A stretch of 64,000 nucleotides of DNA. It comes from PHAA01 sp022706565 (GTDB taxonomy: Bacteria > Bacillota > Syntrophomonadia > Syntrophomonadales > Syntrophomonadaceae). The number at the start of each line of letters is the position of its first letter. Position 1 is the first letter of the stretch. A model generated the notes under the pieces. It made no database searches and had not been told where the DNA came from. It saw only the letters and a list, made by a program, of their open reading frames with translations. The stretch is from contig JAXGLD010000004.1 of the NCBI GenBank assembly GCA_040769385.1, forward strand, positions 62,001 through 126,000, in the 5' to 3' direction. The position numbers and the translations under genes were made by a program. Of this stretch, positions 8,509-16,371 are shown piece after piece.

Positions 8509-9555
8509 TCAGTGGATGTGATTGTGATGAGTGTCGGGTGTGTGAGTGTGTTCATGAGTTATTTGTTCATGCTTATGCGGATGACTATGCTCCGCTACGG
8601 GAGAATCGTGGACGTGGTCATGGTGTCCATCGGAATGATTGTGTCGATGTTCATGCTCGGTAGCTTCATGAGTATGCAAATGTTTGTGCTTTTCACCTGC
8701 GGCAAAATACGCACCAAAAATCATAATAACTAGAGCAATAATAAATGAAGTCGTTATCGCCTGGCCGAAAACGATAAACGATAAACCCACACCAATGAAC
8801 GGCGCAATAGCATAGTAAGCACTTGTCCGCGCTGCACCCAACTCCCTTTGAGCCAGGATATAAAAATATATGCTCAAGCCATAAGCAAAGAATCCTAGCA
8901 ATAATGCATATATGATAAACAAGGCATTAAATGAATATTCCCGTATTGCAATCGCAATTATTAATGCCCCAGTGCCCGAGCCAAAACCTTTGACAACCAC
9001 GATCTGCAACGGATCTTTGATCGACAACATTCGTGTGCAATTATTCTCAAATCCCCAGCATATGCAAGCGGCAAGCACCAACAACGAACCGAACGAAAAC
9101 GACAAGCTGCTGATGTCCTCGAAAGACAATATTATGCTAGCTAAAGTGATGAGCGTTATCGCTATCCACATACGCTTGCCGACAGCCTCCTTAAATACAA
9201 AGAATGCAATCAAGGAGGTGGCAACAATTTCAAAATTGTTTAGCAGGGAAGCGTTGGCAGGCGTCGTCATTGACAGCCCGAACATCAATGCTATTGGTGC
9301 AGCTATGTCCAAAACAATCATGCTGATGACGTACGGCATTTCTCGTTTTGTAACTCGAGCTTCCTTTTGCTCAGCATTCGTTCTGCTTCTGAATAGATTG
9401 ACAAACGCCATTCCCAAACCAGCACCCAAGTATAGCAAGGCCGCGATAAATGTTGGTGGCAGCTCAAGTAAGAGATATTTTGAAACTGGTGAGCTTACAC
9501 CATAGCACGCTGCTGCGAGAATAGCGAGCAATATGGGTATTTTGGAACGCTTCAA
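8509..9555 (-). CDS. EamA-family (DMT) transporter with His-rich C-terminal tail
   Basis: 348 aa with about ten hydrophobic segments in two EamA repeats (LLAILAAACYGVSSPVSKYL near the start; AACICWGFENNCTRMLS opening the second half). DMT-superfamily exporters move metabolites or amino acids across the inner membrane. The last 60 or so residues are extraordinarily rich in histidine (for example HEHRHNHSDGHHDHVHD), a probable metal-binding tail of the kind found on Zn/Ni/Co carriers, so a metal-linked role is possible. The start is TTG at 9555 with GGAGG upstream; an earlier ATG lies in repeat-derived DNA. Low-complexity expansion is an alternative explanation for the tail. Confidence 0.8.
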   Translation of the reverse strand: MKRSKIPILLAILAAACYGVSSPVSKYLLLELPPTFIAALLYLGAGLGMAFVNLFRSRTNAEQKEARVTKREMPYVISMIVLDIAAPIALMFGLSMTTPANASLLNNFEIVATSLIAFFVFKEAVGKRMWIAITLITLASIILSFEDISSLSFSFGSLLVLAACICWGFENNCTRMLSIKDPLQIVVVKGFGSGTGALIIAIAIREYSFNALFIIYALLLGFFAYGLSIYFYILAQRELGAARTSAYYAIAPFIGVGLSFIVFGQAITTSFIIALVIMIFGAYFAAGEKHKHLHTHEATEHEHRHNHSDGHHDHVHDSPVAEHSHPHKHEQITHEHTHTPDTHHNHIH

Positions 9556-9614
9556 AAGAATACCTCCGTCCTGCCCTCCAGTAAATGGCCCCAGAAATAA
9601 CGAAAAGCTCATGT

Positions 9615-9639
9615 TGTCAACAACCCCGTCCCCATGACA
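9615..9639 (-). repeat. REP-like repeat copy 8, inverted
   Basis: Full copy. With the preceding 50 bases (9565-9614) it forms a block repeated at 11941-12014. Confidence 0.8.
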
Positions 9640-9654
9640 CGCTCCGTGACATGC

Positions 9655-9708
9655 GAGAAAAGGTTAATGCATCAGTAAAATGTTGTCAACAACCCCGTCC
9701 CCGTGACA
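9655..9708 (-). repeat. REP copy 9 with a fragment of the RAYT 5' end
   Basis: 9655-9683 matches the sequence upstream of the intact transposase (GAAAAGGTTAATGCATCAG). It continues into a full inverted REP at 9684-9708. This is a terminal scar of another RAYT-derived copy. Confidence 0.7.
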
Positions 9709-9714
9709 ACAAAA

Positions 9715-9740
9715 AAGCTTTTGCAGATTTGCAAAAGCTT
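9715..9740 (-). terminator. Terminator of tRNA-Leu(GAG)
   Basis: A perfect 11-bp stem (AAGCTTTTGCA with TGCAAAAGCTT) and 4-nt loop are followed on the minus strand by a T run. Confidence 0.85.
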
Positions 9741-9754
9741 AAATATCGAAGTTA

Positions 9755-9839
9755 TGGTGCGGCGGGCGGGACTTGAACCCGCACCTCGTGAAAGATGCGC
9801 CCCTCAAACGCACGTGTCTGCCGATTCCACCACCGCCGC
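9755..9839 (-). tRNA. tRNA-Leu, anticodon GAG
   Basis: 85 nt with encoded CCA. The acceptor stem GCGGCGG pairs with CCGCCGC. The anticodon loop TTGAGGG gives GAG. A long variable arm and a T arm with GGTTCAAGTCC are visible. A consensus promoter lies upstream and a strong terminator downstream. Confidence 0.95.
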
Positions 9840-9879
9840 ACGATTCAGGTTAAATGGTCGCCGGTGACGACCATGGACT

Positions 9880-9908
9880 ATTATACGTCACAACCAGGGT
9901 CGTGTCAA
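9880..9908 (-). promoter_or_regulatory. Consensus promoter of tRNA-Leu(GAG)
   Basis: Perfect TTGACA, 17-bp spacer and perfect TATAAT on the minus strand, about 40 bases before the tRNA. Confidence 0.85.
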
Positions 9909-10018
9909 TGAATAGCACCATGGGCTCTGCCCCGCTGTTACGCCCTGCCCGGGCCCCATTGGCATGATTCATGATCTCACCAGGCAATGCTCCATCATCC
10001 TGTCCCAACCACCGTTTG

Positions 10019-11656
10019 TCATGAGGAAACCCCCATCTCCGCCCAGTTGACCCACTCCAAGCAATCGATCTGGAAATCCCGCACGTCCTGGCCCAGCAGA
10101 ACGGTCGACTTCTTCTGGAACAACCACAGGCATGGCGCGTCGTCCACTATGATTTCCTCGGCTCTCTTCAGCAGTTTGATGCGGGCTCCTTCATCCTGGT
10201 ATTGAGCCCTGGCATCGTCGAGCAGTTTGTCGACCTGGGGATTGTTGTAACCCACCAGGTTGCTGCCCGCGGTGGAGCTATGGAAAAGGGTGTAAAGAAA
10301 ATTATCGCCGTCGGCATAGTCGGCTTTCCATCCCAACCGGAAGAAACCCAAACGCATATTGGTAATCTGTTTGGTATAGTAGCTCCAATCCTGCTCCTGG
10401 ACCTGGACCGTTATCCCTTGCAAGCCCAGTTGCCGAGCCACTTCCAGGGCCACCTGGCGATGGCCGGGATCACTGTTGATGGTAAGGGTGAGCGGCTTCA
10501 AACCTTTGCCTCCCGGGAAGCCGGCATCGGCCAGCAACTGCTGGACCTTTTCCGGGTCATAAACATAACCCCGCATGTGTTCATTATAGCCGGCCACCCC
10601 CTGGGGCAGGACCCCTTTGGCGGGCAGATAACCATCACCCAGGATGTTTTTGATAATGGCTTCACGGTCGACCGCATAATTGAGGGCCCGGCGCAGCAGA
10701 TAATTGTTGGCGAAAGGCTGCTGGTGAAGATTGAAGCCCAGCCAGTAAACCTCCATCAGCGGTTTTTGGATGAGCAGGCCCTTGGTGCCGGGGTCGGCAG
10801 CCAGGGCGGGCAATTGGGTCAAGGTAAGACGGTCCAGGTAATCAACTTTCCCTTCTTTATATGCGGCCAAGGCTTTCTCCTCATCCTGGTAACGGGTGAA
10901 AGTGATGGCGGCCAAATGAGGCGTTCCCTGGTGATATGCATCATTGCGAAGCAGAACCAGGCTGTCCTTGGCCTGCTGCTGGACTGTAAAAGGTCCCGTC
11001 CCCGGGTAGGATTCGCCGTCCTTCGGTTCTTCGGTGGTGTCGATTACCCAAAATATTGGGTTGGTGAGAGCATAGATAAAAGCCCCATCGGGACTGTTGA
11101 GGGTTATCTTCAGCGTATGCTCGCCGGTGGCCTGGAGGCCCCAGATTTCCTTGAGCTTGCCGGTCATATATTCTCCTGCCCCGCCGATACGCAGGTACAT
11201 ACACTGGTTGGCCCAATCACTGGTGGAGATAAAGTTCTTCTCCCAGGCTGTTTTGACCGCCGCGGCGGTAACGGGCCGGCCACTGCTGAAAACAATGTCT
11301 TTTTTGAGCTCGATGGTCAGGACCTTGCCTTCCTCGGAGTACTCCCATTTATGAGCCAACCGGGGCTTGATCTCGCCACTCCTCTCATCATAATACACCA
11401 GACCTTCGTATACAGCACTGGCCGCCAGCACCTGAGCATGATTGGCCAGCAAGGCCGGTCGAAGGTTATCAATAGCTTCCACCACCGCCACCTGCATGGG
11501 CCGGCTGCTCAGACTGTTGACGTAGACCGCCTGACGGACCGCCAAGAATCCAGCCAGGGCAATCAATATCAAACCCACCGACAGCGCTGCTCTTTTATAC
11601 GGAAAACCGTATCTGGTCCGAATCCTATAGCTATACGGGCGTCTCTGTTTAAACAT
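10019..11656 (-). CDS. ABC-type peptide/solute-binding protein (SBP_bac_5)
   Basis: 545 aa, the usual size for the DppA/OppA family. One N-terminal membrane segment (ALSVGLILIALAGFLAV, about residues 24-40) follows a basic stretch. It lacks a lipobox cysteine, so the protein is probably anchored by an uncleaved or SPase I-type signal. Family text includes LAHKWEYSEEGKVLTIELKK, YPGTGPFTVQ and FANNYLLRRALNYAVDREAI. It would bind peptides or other solutes outside the membrane. No permease or ATPase gene is next to it, so it is an orphan or works with a transporter elsewhere. The start has GGGAGGGG upstream. Confidence 0.85.
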   Translation of the reverse strand: MFKQRRPYSYRIRTRYGFPYKRAALSVGLILIALAGFLAVRQAVYVNSLSSRPMQVAVVEAIDNLRPALLANHAQVLAASAVYEGLVYYDERSGEIKPRLAHKWEYSEEGKVLTIELKKDIVFSSGRPVTAAAVKTAWEKNFISTSDWANQCMYLRIGGAGEYMTGKLKEIWGLQATGEHTLKITLNSPDGAFIYALTNPIFWVIDTTEEPKDGESYPGTGPFTVQQQAKDSLVLLRNDAYHQGTPHLAAITFTRYQDEEKALAAYKEGKVDYLDRLTLTQLPALAADPGTKGLLIQKPLMEVYWLGFNLHQQPFANNYLLRRALNYAVDREAIIKNILGDGYLPAKGVLPQGVAGYNEHMRGYVYDPEKVQQLLADAGFPGGKGLKPLTLTINSDPGHRQVALEVARQLGLQGITVQVQEQDWSYYTKQITNMRLGFFRLGWKADYADGDNFLYTLFHSSTAGSNLVGYNNPQVDKLLDDARAQYQDEGARIKLLKRAEEIIVDDAPCLWLFQKKSTVLLGQDVRDFQIDCLEWVNWAEMGVSS

Positions 11657-11859
11657 CCATGACCCCTCCCAACTCGTCCTGCCCTATTATATGCCTAGGG
11701 CTGTCCCGATATTCGGGAGCATCGAAGTTCATTCCCGGCCTATGGACACTAGTGTGACAGTGAAGGCTGCCTGCCCAGCCAGGTGCCCTCTCCGGTCTTA
11801 TGGCCGGCCAGCAAGGGGGGCGAGCAGGTGCAGGTGATTGGGAAGCCAAGCATAAACAA

Positions 11860-11908
11860 GGCTCCCCGGTGAGCGGTCAGCATAAGAACCTTCCACTTAC
11901 GGGGAGCC
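11860..11908 (-). terminator. Hairpin/terminator between CoA-transferase and binding-protein genes
   Basis: A 9-bp GC-rich stem (GGCTCCCCG with CGGGGAGCC) encloses a 31-nt loop that can itself pair (GTAAG with CTTAT). TTGTTTATG follows on the minus strand. It lies in the 397-bp gap; a structured leader of the binding-protein gene is an alternative. Confidence 0.5.
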
Positions 11909-11912
11909 CATA

Positions 11913-12044
11913 GAGACTCAGCAATTCGATTTAAGGTACGCTGTCCTCCAGTAAATCGCCCCATAAATAGCGAAAAGCTCATATTGTCAACAACCCCGTC
12001 CCCATGACACGCTCTGGAGACTCAGCAATTCGATTTAAGGTACG
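11913..12044. repeat. 28-bp direct duplication flanking a REP-bearing 76-bp segment
   Basis: The same 28 bases (starting GAGACTCAGCAATTCG) occur at 11913-11940 and 12017-12044. The 76 bp between them carry REP copy 10 (11985-12009, inverted). They also match about 74 bp upstream of the EamA gene (9565-9640) at most positions, so this looks like a mobilised copy flanked by a target duplication. Confidence 0.75.
11985..12009 (-). repeat. REP-like repeat copy 10, inverted
   Basis: The last full copy; none was found in the remaining 52 kb. Confidence 0.8.
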
Positions 12045-12053
12045 ATATGAATC

Positions 12054-13400
12054 CTAAGGAGCAATCTTGTTGGTCCTCTTCCAAAAGCCCATTTTATTGG
12101 CTTCGGCAATCAACTCGTCGCGGAAATCGGGGTGGGCGATATTGATCAGGTTCTCAGTCCTGACCCAGATAGATTGACATTTCATCAGGGCTTTACCGTA
12201 TTCGGTAACGATATAATGAGACAGCTGCCGGGATACAGTACAGGCGGCTCCCGGTGTCAACAGCGGCCTGATCTTGGATTGGAGCGACCCATCCTTGGCC
12301 TTGAATGTCGAAGGCATACACAGAAAACTCTTGCCGCCCTTGGAATGATAGGCTCCGTAAACAAAATCCCATTGCCCGCCGGTTCCGGTTATCTGCCGGG
12401 GACCCTGCATCTCGGAAACCACCTGACCATAAAAATCCACCTCGAGGCAGGCATTGATGGATATCATGTTGGATATCTGGGCAATAACATAGGGATTGTT
12501 GGTGTAATCCACCGAATAGCAGGCGATCATGGGATTATGGTCCATAAATTCATAGAGGTGAGGTGAACCAAGCGCAAATGCACATACCATCTTTTTGCGA
12601 TCCAGCTCTTTCTTGGCCCCGGTAATACAACCCTTCTCCCACATCTCCACATAGGCATCGGCCATCATCTCGGTATGTACGCCCAGGTCCTTCAAACCCG
12701 CCGCCGCGATCTGTTTGCCTAAATAATTGGGCAATCCGCCTATTCCCAACTGAATACAGCAGCCGTCATGAATATCCTCGAGCAGATGCTCGGCAATCCT
12801 TTTTTCAGCCTCGGTAGCCTCCAACAGAGGCGCATTGGCCATGGGCTCGTTCTCGCCCCTGACGATCATGTCGATCTCCGAGATGTGGATCTGGTTACCA
12901 TTACCGCCGTAGACATAGGGCATGGATTCGTTCTCTTCGACTATAGCGATGCGGGCGTTTTCGATCACGGCCTCGCAATGGGAGGCATTAATGCCGAAGT
13001 TGAAATAGCCAAATCGGTCCATCGGGCACACCCTCAACATGGCCACATCCACTTCAACTTCGCGGTTGCGATAATACCCAGGAACCTCATGATATAGCAG
13101 CGGAGAGTAACTGCATATTCCCTGGTCCGCCAACTTGGCATCAAAGGCGCTGTAGTGCCAGCTGTCCCACTGAAAATGTTCCATGGTCGGGTCGCTTAGG
13201 GGTACCTCCGGCATGGGGGGCAACGATATCCCGCTGCGTATATGGACCCCAGTAAGCTCATCCCTGCGCTTGGCCAGGGCTTTATCCAGGGCTTTGGGGT
13301 ATCCGTTGAAGTACATGTAATCGACCCAATCCCCGGATTTGACGACTTTGACGGCTTCTTCGGGAGTCCGCAGTTTTTCCTGGTATTCTCGCTCAAACAT
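12054..13400 (-). CDS. Butyryl/acyl-CoA:acetate CoA-transferase (acetyl-CoA hydrolase/transferase family)
   Basis: 448 aa. Typical text: GDWVDYMYFNGYPKALDKAL, GIGGLPNYLGKQIAAAGLKD, HTEMMADAYVEMWEKG and the conserved glycine-rich TGTGGQWDFVYGAYHSKGG. The enzyme moves CoA between acyl-CoA and acetate in the cytoplasm. In butyrate producers and in syntrophic butyrate oxidisers such as Syntrophomonas it activates or releases butyrate. The start ATG at 13400 has GGAGG upstream; a longer reading frame upstream is not favoured. It is single, with a terminator-like hairpin about 150 bp downstream. 4-hydroxybutyrate or propionate CoA-transferase are alternatives. Confidence 0.85.
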   Translation of the reverse strand: MFEREYQEKLRTPEEAVKVVKSGDWVDYMYFNGYPKALDKALAKRRDELTGVHIRSGISLPPMPEVPLSDPTMEHFQWDSWHYSAFDAKLADQGICSYSPLLYHEVPGYYRNREVEVDVAMLRVCPMDRFGYFNFGINASHCEAVIENARIAIVEENESMPYVYGGNGNQIHISEIDMIVRGENEPMANAPLLEATEAEKRIAEHLLEDIHDGCCIQLGIGGLPNYLGKQIAAAGLKDLGVHTEMMADAYVEMWEKGCITGAKKELDRKKMVCAFALGSPHLYEFMDHNPMIACYSVDYTNNPYVIAQISNMISINACLEVDFYGQVVSEMQGPRQITGTGGQWDFVYGAYHSKGGKSFLCMPSTFKAKDGSLQSKIRPLLTPGAACTVSRQLSHYIVTEYGKALMKCQSIWVRTENLINIAHPDFRDELIAEANKMGFWKRTNKIAP

Positions 13401-13536
13401 TATGGGGGCCTCCTTTACCATATTTTTGTGGTTGCCCCCATTATAATCCAGCATGTATTTATCTGTCTTTATCTTATCGGCTTGTCTTACCAGGCTTTAT
13501 ACGGTATGCGCCCATAAATCTCCCGGCATCAACCTC

Positions 13537-14154
13537 TTAAGTCTTGCCTAATATCTGAATGACCATTTCCTGTCGGCTGCCGACCCGGCCTTTGTCATAG
13601 ATGGCATGGTAAGCACGATAATTGGCTAGGACGGTTCTGACGTATTCGCGGGTCTCGGGAAACGGAATATCCTGCAGGGTATCAGATCTGCCATCCCATT
13701 GGCCCGCCTCCTGCCATTGCCTGACTTTACCGCGGCCGGCGTTGTAAGCAGCCGCTGTGAGCGGCAGACTGCCGTTGAATTCTTCCTGGATGTCGTTCAA
13801 ATACCAGCAGCCCATGCGGATGTTCACCTTCGGGTCATGCAGGTCATCCACTTCAAATCCCTTGATCTTCATCTGGTCGGCGATCCAGGCAGCTGTTTCC
13901 GGCATTATCTGCATAAGCCCCTTGGCGCCCCGGGGCGATTCGGCCCAGGTCTGGTACTTGCTCTCGGCCCGGATTATGGCAAAGACCAGGAAGGGGTCGA
14001 CATCGTATTGAGCCGCCATCGAATACACCAGATCCTGGTGCGGGCGCGGGTAGAAGATGGTGATCCAGCGCGGAAAGGTCGCGGTCACCAATATAAACAA
14101 AGCTATCGCCAACCATAGGAATATCCTCAGTCGGGACTTTTTGGAACGACGCAA
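13537..14154 (-). CDS. Lytic transglycosylase (SLT domain)
   Basis: 205 aa: an N-terminal anchor (IFLWLAIALFILVTATF), then an SLT domain. The catalytic glutamate is in IIRAESKYQTWAESPRG, followed by GAKGLMQIMPETAAWIA and TAAAYNAGRGKVRQW, all diagnostic of Slt70-type enzymes. It would cleave peptidoglycan at the outer membrane face with 1,6-anhydro ring formation. The start is TTG at 14154 with GGGAGG eight bases upstream. It sits after coaE, as in many Clostridia, and is likely read from the polA operon. Confidence 0.9.
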   Translation of the reverse strand: MRRSKKSRLRIFLWLAIALFILVTATFPRWITIFYPRPHQDLVYSMAAQYDVDPFLVFAIIRAESKYQTWAESPRGAKGLMQIMPETAAWIADQMKIKGFEVDDLHDPKVNIRMGCWYLNDIQEEFNGSLPLTAAAYNAGRGKVRQWQEAGQWDGRSDTLQDIPFPETREYVRTVLANYRAYHAIYDKGRVGSRQEMVIQILGKT

Positions 14155-14180
14155 AATGGAAGCCTCCCAGCCGTTGTTAC

Positions 14181-14222
14181 AACATCATATTAAGTGGTCG
14201 TAACATCATATTTGGTGGTCGT
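14181..14222. repeat. 21-bp tandem duplication at the coaE 3' end
   Basis: Two adjacent 21-bp units (AACATCATATT.. GTGGTCGT) differ at two positions. One copy contains the coaE stop codon and last codons; the other lies just beyond. Confidence 0.8.
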
Positions 14223-14826
14223 GAAGAATATCCAGGTAGTATTTGGTGGCCAGGCGGAGAGTATCGTCCATACTGCCGTTGTTATCGATAACCAGATGTG
14301 CCCGGCGGGCCTTCTCATCAAGGGACATCTGCGAGTCGATCCGCCGGATGGCATCCTCCCTGGTTATGGAGTTCCGTGCCATCAGCCGACTGATCTGGGT
14401 CTCGCGGTCCACCCACACCACCCACACCTGGTCGGCAATCAGGTCCAGCCGCGCTTCGAACAGCAACGGTATGTCCAGAACCAGGACTGCTTTGGGGTGG
14501 GCCAGACGCTTGGTCTCGATCTCTTTATCGATAGCTTCATATATATACGGACGTACTATCCGATTGAGGGCTCTCATCCGGGCCGGGTCTTCGAAAACGA
14601 TAGCGCCCAGCTTGGCCCGGTCAATAGTGAGATCCGGATTCAAAATATCTGTCCCGAACTCGTTCACTACCTCTTCGTAAGCAGGCCAGCCAGGCTCCAT
14701 GATCTTATGGGCGATCTTGTCACCGTCTATTATTACTGCTCCGAGGTCGGCCAGCTTCTGGGAAACGGTACTCTTACCGCTGGCTATCCCCCCGGTCAAA
14801 CCGATTATCATCATCTCTGTCCTCAT
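14206..14826 (-). CDS. coaE: Dephospho-CoA kinase
   Basis: 206 aa, normal length. The P-loop GLTGGIASGKSTVSQ lies at residues 9-23, then IIDGDKIAHKIMEPG and VLDIPLLFEARLDLIADQVW, all conserved in CoaE. It phosphorylates the ribose 3'-OH of dephospho-CoA, the last step of CoA synthesis. The ATG at 14826 overlaps the ytaF stop (ATGA); an internal ATG pair at residues 5-6 with GAGG upstream could be the actual start. The order polA-mutM-ytaF-coaE matches Bacillus and many Clostridia. Confidence 0.95.
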   Translation of the reverse strand: MRTEMMIIGLTGGIASGKSTVSQKLADLGAVIIDGDKIAHKIMEPGWPAYEEVVNEFGTDILNPDLTIDRAKLGAIVFEDPARMRALNRIVRPYIYEAIDKEIETKRLAHPKAVLVLDIPLLFEARLDLIADQVWVVWVDRETQISRLMARNSITREDAIRRIDSQMSLDEKARRAHLVIDNNGSMDDTLRLATKYYLDILHDHQI

Positions 14827-15461
14827 CGAACGAATTCCGAAATACCTATAGCCAGCAGCAACAAAGCGGTGAGAGCGGTAGGCAGTCCCTGACAGTCTTC
14901 CCGCGCTGCTTTACGGCCCAGCAAAAGGCCGCTGCCGACTAATACAAATTTTAGCATACCCACGGCGATGGCAGTGAATAAAATATTATAGCCGGCCATG
15001 GCGATGCCGATACCGGCTCCAAATGCATCCATAGCCAGGGCCATGCCCAGGAAAAACGATTCCCGGGTGCCGATCTCCCCTGAGTGGTCGAAGTCGGCGC
15101 TGGATGGCTCCTTAAGTATCTGGATTATAATGCCTAAAGGTCGTATCTTCAAGGATAGCAGCGGATCACTGCCATTCTCTTCAATGGCGTTTATCTTTTG
15201 GCGCAGGGATTGCAGTAAAAATATTAGTCCAATGACAATGATCATGAGGGCTCCCAGGCGCGATGCCAGCAGGGGACTCAACAGCGAAGACAGTCCCCGC
15301 CCCAGCAGCATGGCTGCCGTCACCGAACTGGCCGAGGCAATACAGATGACCAGCAATGACACCAAGGGGATTTTTATTTTCCTGACCCCGTAGGCCAGCC
15401 CCACCGCAAAACCATCGGCGCTGACCGCGAGCGCGAACAGGCCGATCAACAATAAATCCAA
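14823..15461 (-). CDS. ytaF: YtaF-like sporulation membrane protein (MntP family)
   Basis: 212 aa with six hydrophobic segments in two halves. Each half begins with an acidic signature: ALAVSADGFAVGLAYGVRKI near the start and GMALAMDAFGAGIGIAMAG in the second half. The Asp residues in those helices are characteristic of MntP-type manganese exporters and YtaF. The position between mutM and coaE supports YtaF, a membrane protein reported as sporulation-linked in Firmicutes, rather than a dedicated manganese exporter. It overlaps coaE by four bases. Confidence 0.85.
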   Translation of the reverse strand: MDLLLIGLFALAVSADGFAVGLAYGVRKIKIPLVSLLVICIASASSVTAAMLLGRGLSSLLSPLLASRLGALMIIVIGLIFLLQSLRQKINAIEENGSDPLLSLKIRPLGIIIQILKEPSSADFDHSGEIGTRESFFLGMALAMDAFGAGIGIAMAGYNILFTAIAVGMLKFVLVGSGLLLGRKAAREDCQGLPTALTALLLLAIGISEFVR

Positions 15462-15533
15462 GGGTTACCCTCCCCCGATTATATTCATTTCATTGCTACT
15501 ATATGAATATAGGGGGGAAGGTGTGAGGTCTGC

Positions 15534-16340
15534 TTATTTCTGGCAGTGGGCGCAGTAGTGGCTGCTGCGGCCGCCGATTATCTCCCTTTCGATAGCCCGT
15601 CCGCAAACCGGGCAGGCTTGGCCGGTTTTGCCATACACATTGAGGAAGTTCTGGAAGTTGCCCTCCTGGTTCCAACCGTCCCGGTAATCGCGGAAAGTGG
15701 TGCCCTGCTCTACAATACTCTTCTGGAGCACCTTTCTGACGGCCCGGTGGAGCCGTGTTATTTCGCTTTCGGTCAGGCTGCCGGCCGGGCGGGTACCCCG
15801 CACCCGGGCCCGGAACAGGGCTTCGTCGGCATAGATATTGCCGATCCCGGATATCAGGCGCTGGTTCAAGAGCAAGTTTTTTATGGCCACCTTACGACCC
15901 TGGCAAAGCTCTGCCAGATAGCGGGCGGTGAATTGCTTGGAGAGAGGTTCTACCCCCATATGAGCGAAAACCGGCTGCAGATCACGGCACAGCCGGATCC
16001 CTCCGAAACGGCGGGGATCCTGGTAAACTAGCCGGTAGCCGTTGTCGAGATGCAGGATAAGATGGACGTGGGGAGCCTCCACATCCAAACCGGCGGGCAG
16101 GAGGTAGAAACGCCCGCTCATACCCAGGTGCACCACCAGGTAGTGGCCCTCCTCCAGGTAAATGATCAGGAACTTGCCCCTTCGCCCTACCGAGCGGATG
16201 GCCATGCCGTCCAGCCTATCAGGAGCGAAATCCTCCCGTTTGATAATATCCTGGCGGCGGAAATCGGTCCTGGTTATACGGGCGCCGATGATCCCCGCCA
16301 GGGAGTTTTTGATGGTCTCTATCTCCGGCAATTCAGGCAT
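15534..16340 (-). CDS. mutM: Formamidopyrimidine-DNA glycosylase
   Basis: 268 aa. The N-terminus PELPEIETI supplies catalytic Pro2 and Glu3. GRRGKFLIIYLEEGHYLVVH contains the conserved Lys. The middle holds the H2TH region with INKLL-like KNLLLNQRLISGIGNIYADEALF. The C-terminus ends in a zinc finger (CPVCGRAIEREIIGGRSSHY with two later Cys). It removes 8-oxoguanine and FapyG and cleaves the abasic site. It lies 31 bases after polA in the same operon. Confidence 0.97.
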   Translation of the reverse strand: MPELPEIETIKNSLAGIIGARITRTDFRRQDIIKREDFAPDRLDGMAIRSVGRRGKFLIIYLEEGHYLVVHLGMSGRFYLLPAGLDVEAPHVHLILHLDNGYRLVYQDPRRFGGIRLCRDLQPVFAHMGVEPLSKQFTARYLAELCQGRKVAIKNLLLNQRLISGIGNIYADEALFRARVRGTRPAGSLTESEITRLHRAVRKVLQKSIVEQGTTFRDYRDGWNQEGNFQNFLNVYGKTGQACPVCGRAIEREIIGGRSSHYCAHCQK

Positions 16341-16371
16341 TGGGCCACTCCTTTAGCGACGTTATTATGAT

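Noticed and set aside
10202..11662. Long open frame on the plus strand opposite the binding-protein gene
   Set aside because: It mirrors the true minus-strand gene and its translation has no recognisable motif; SBP_bac_5 is clear on the other strand.
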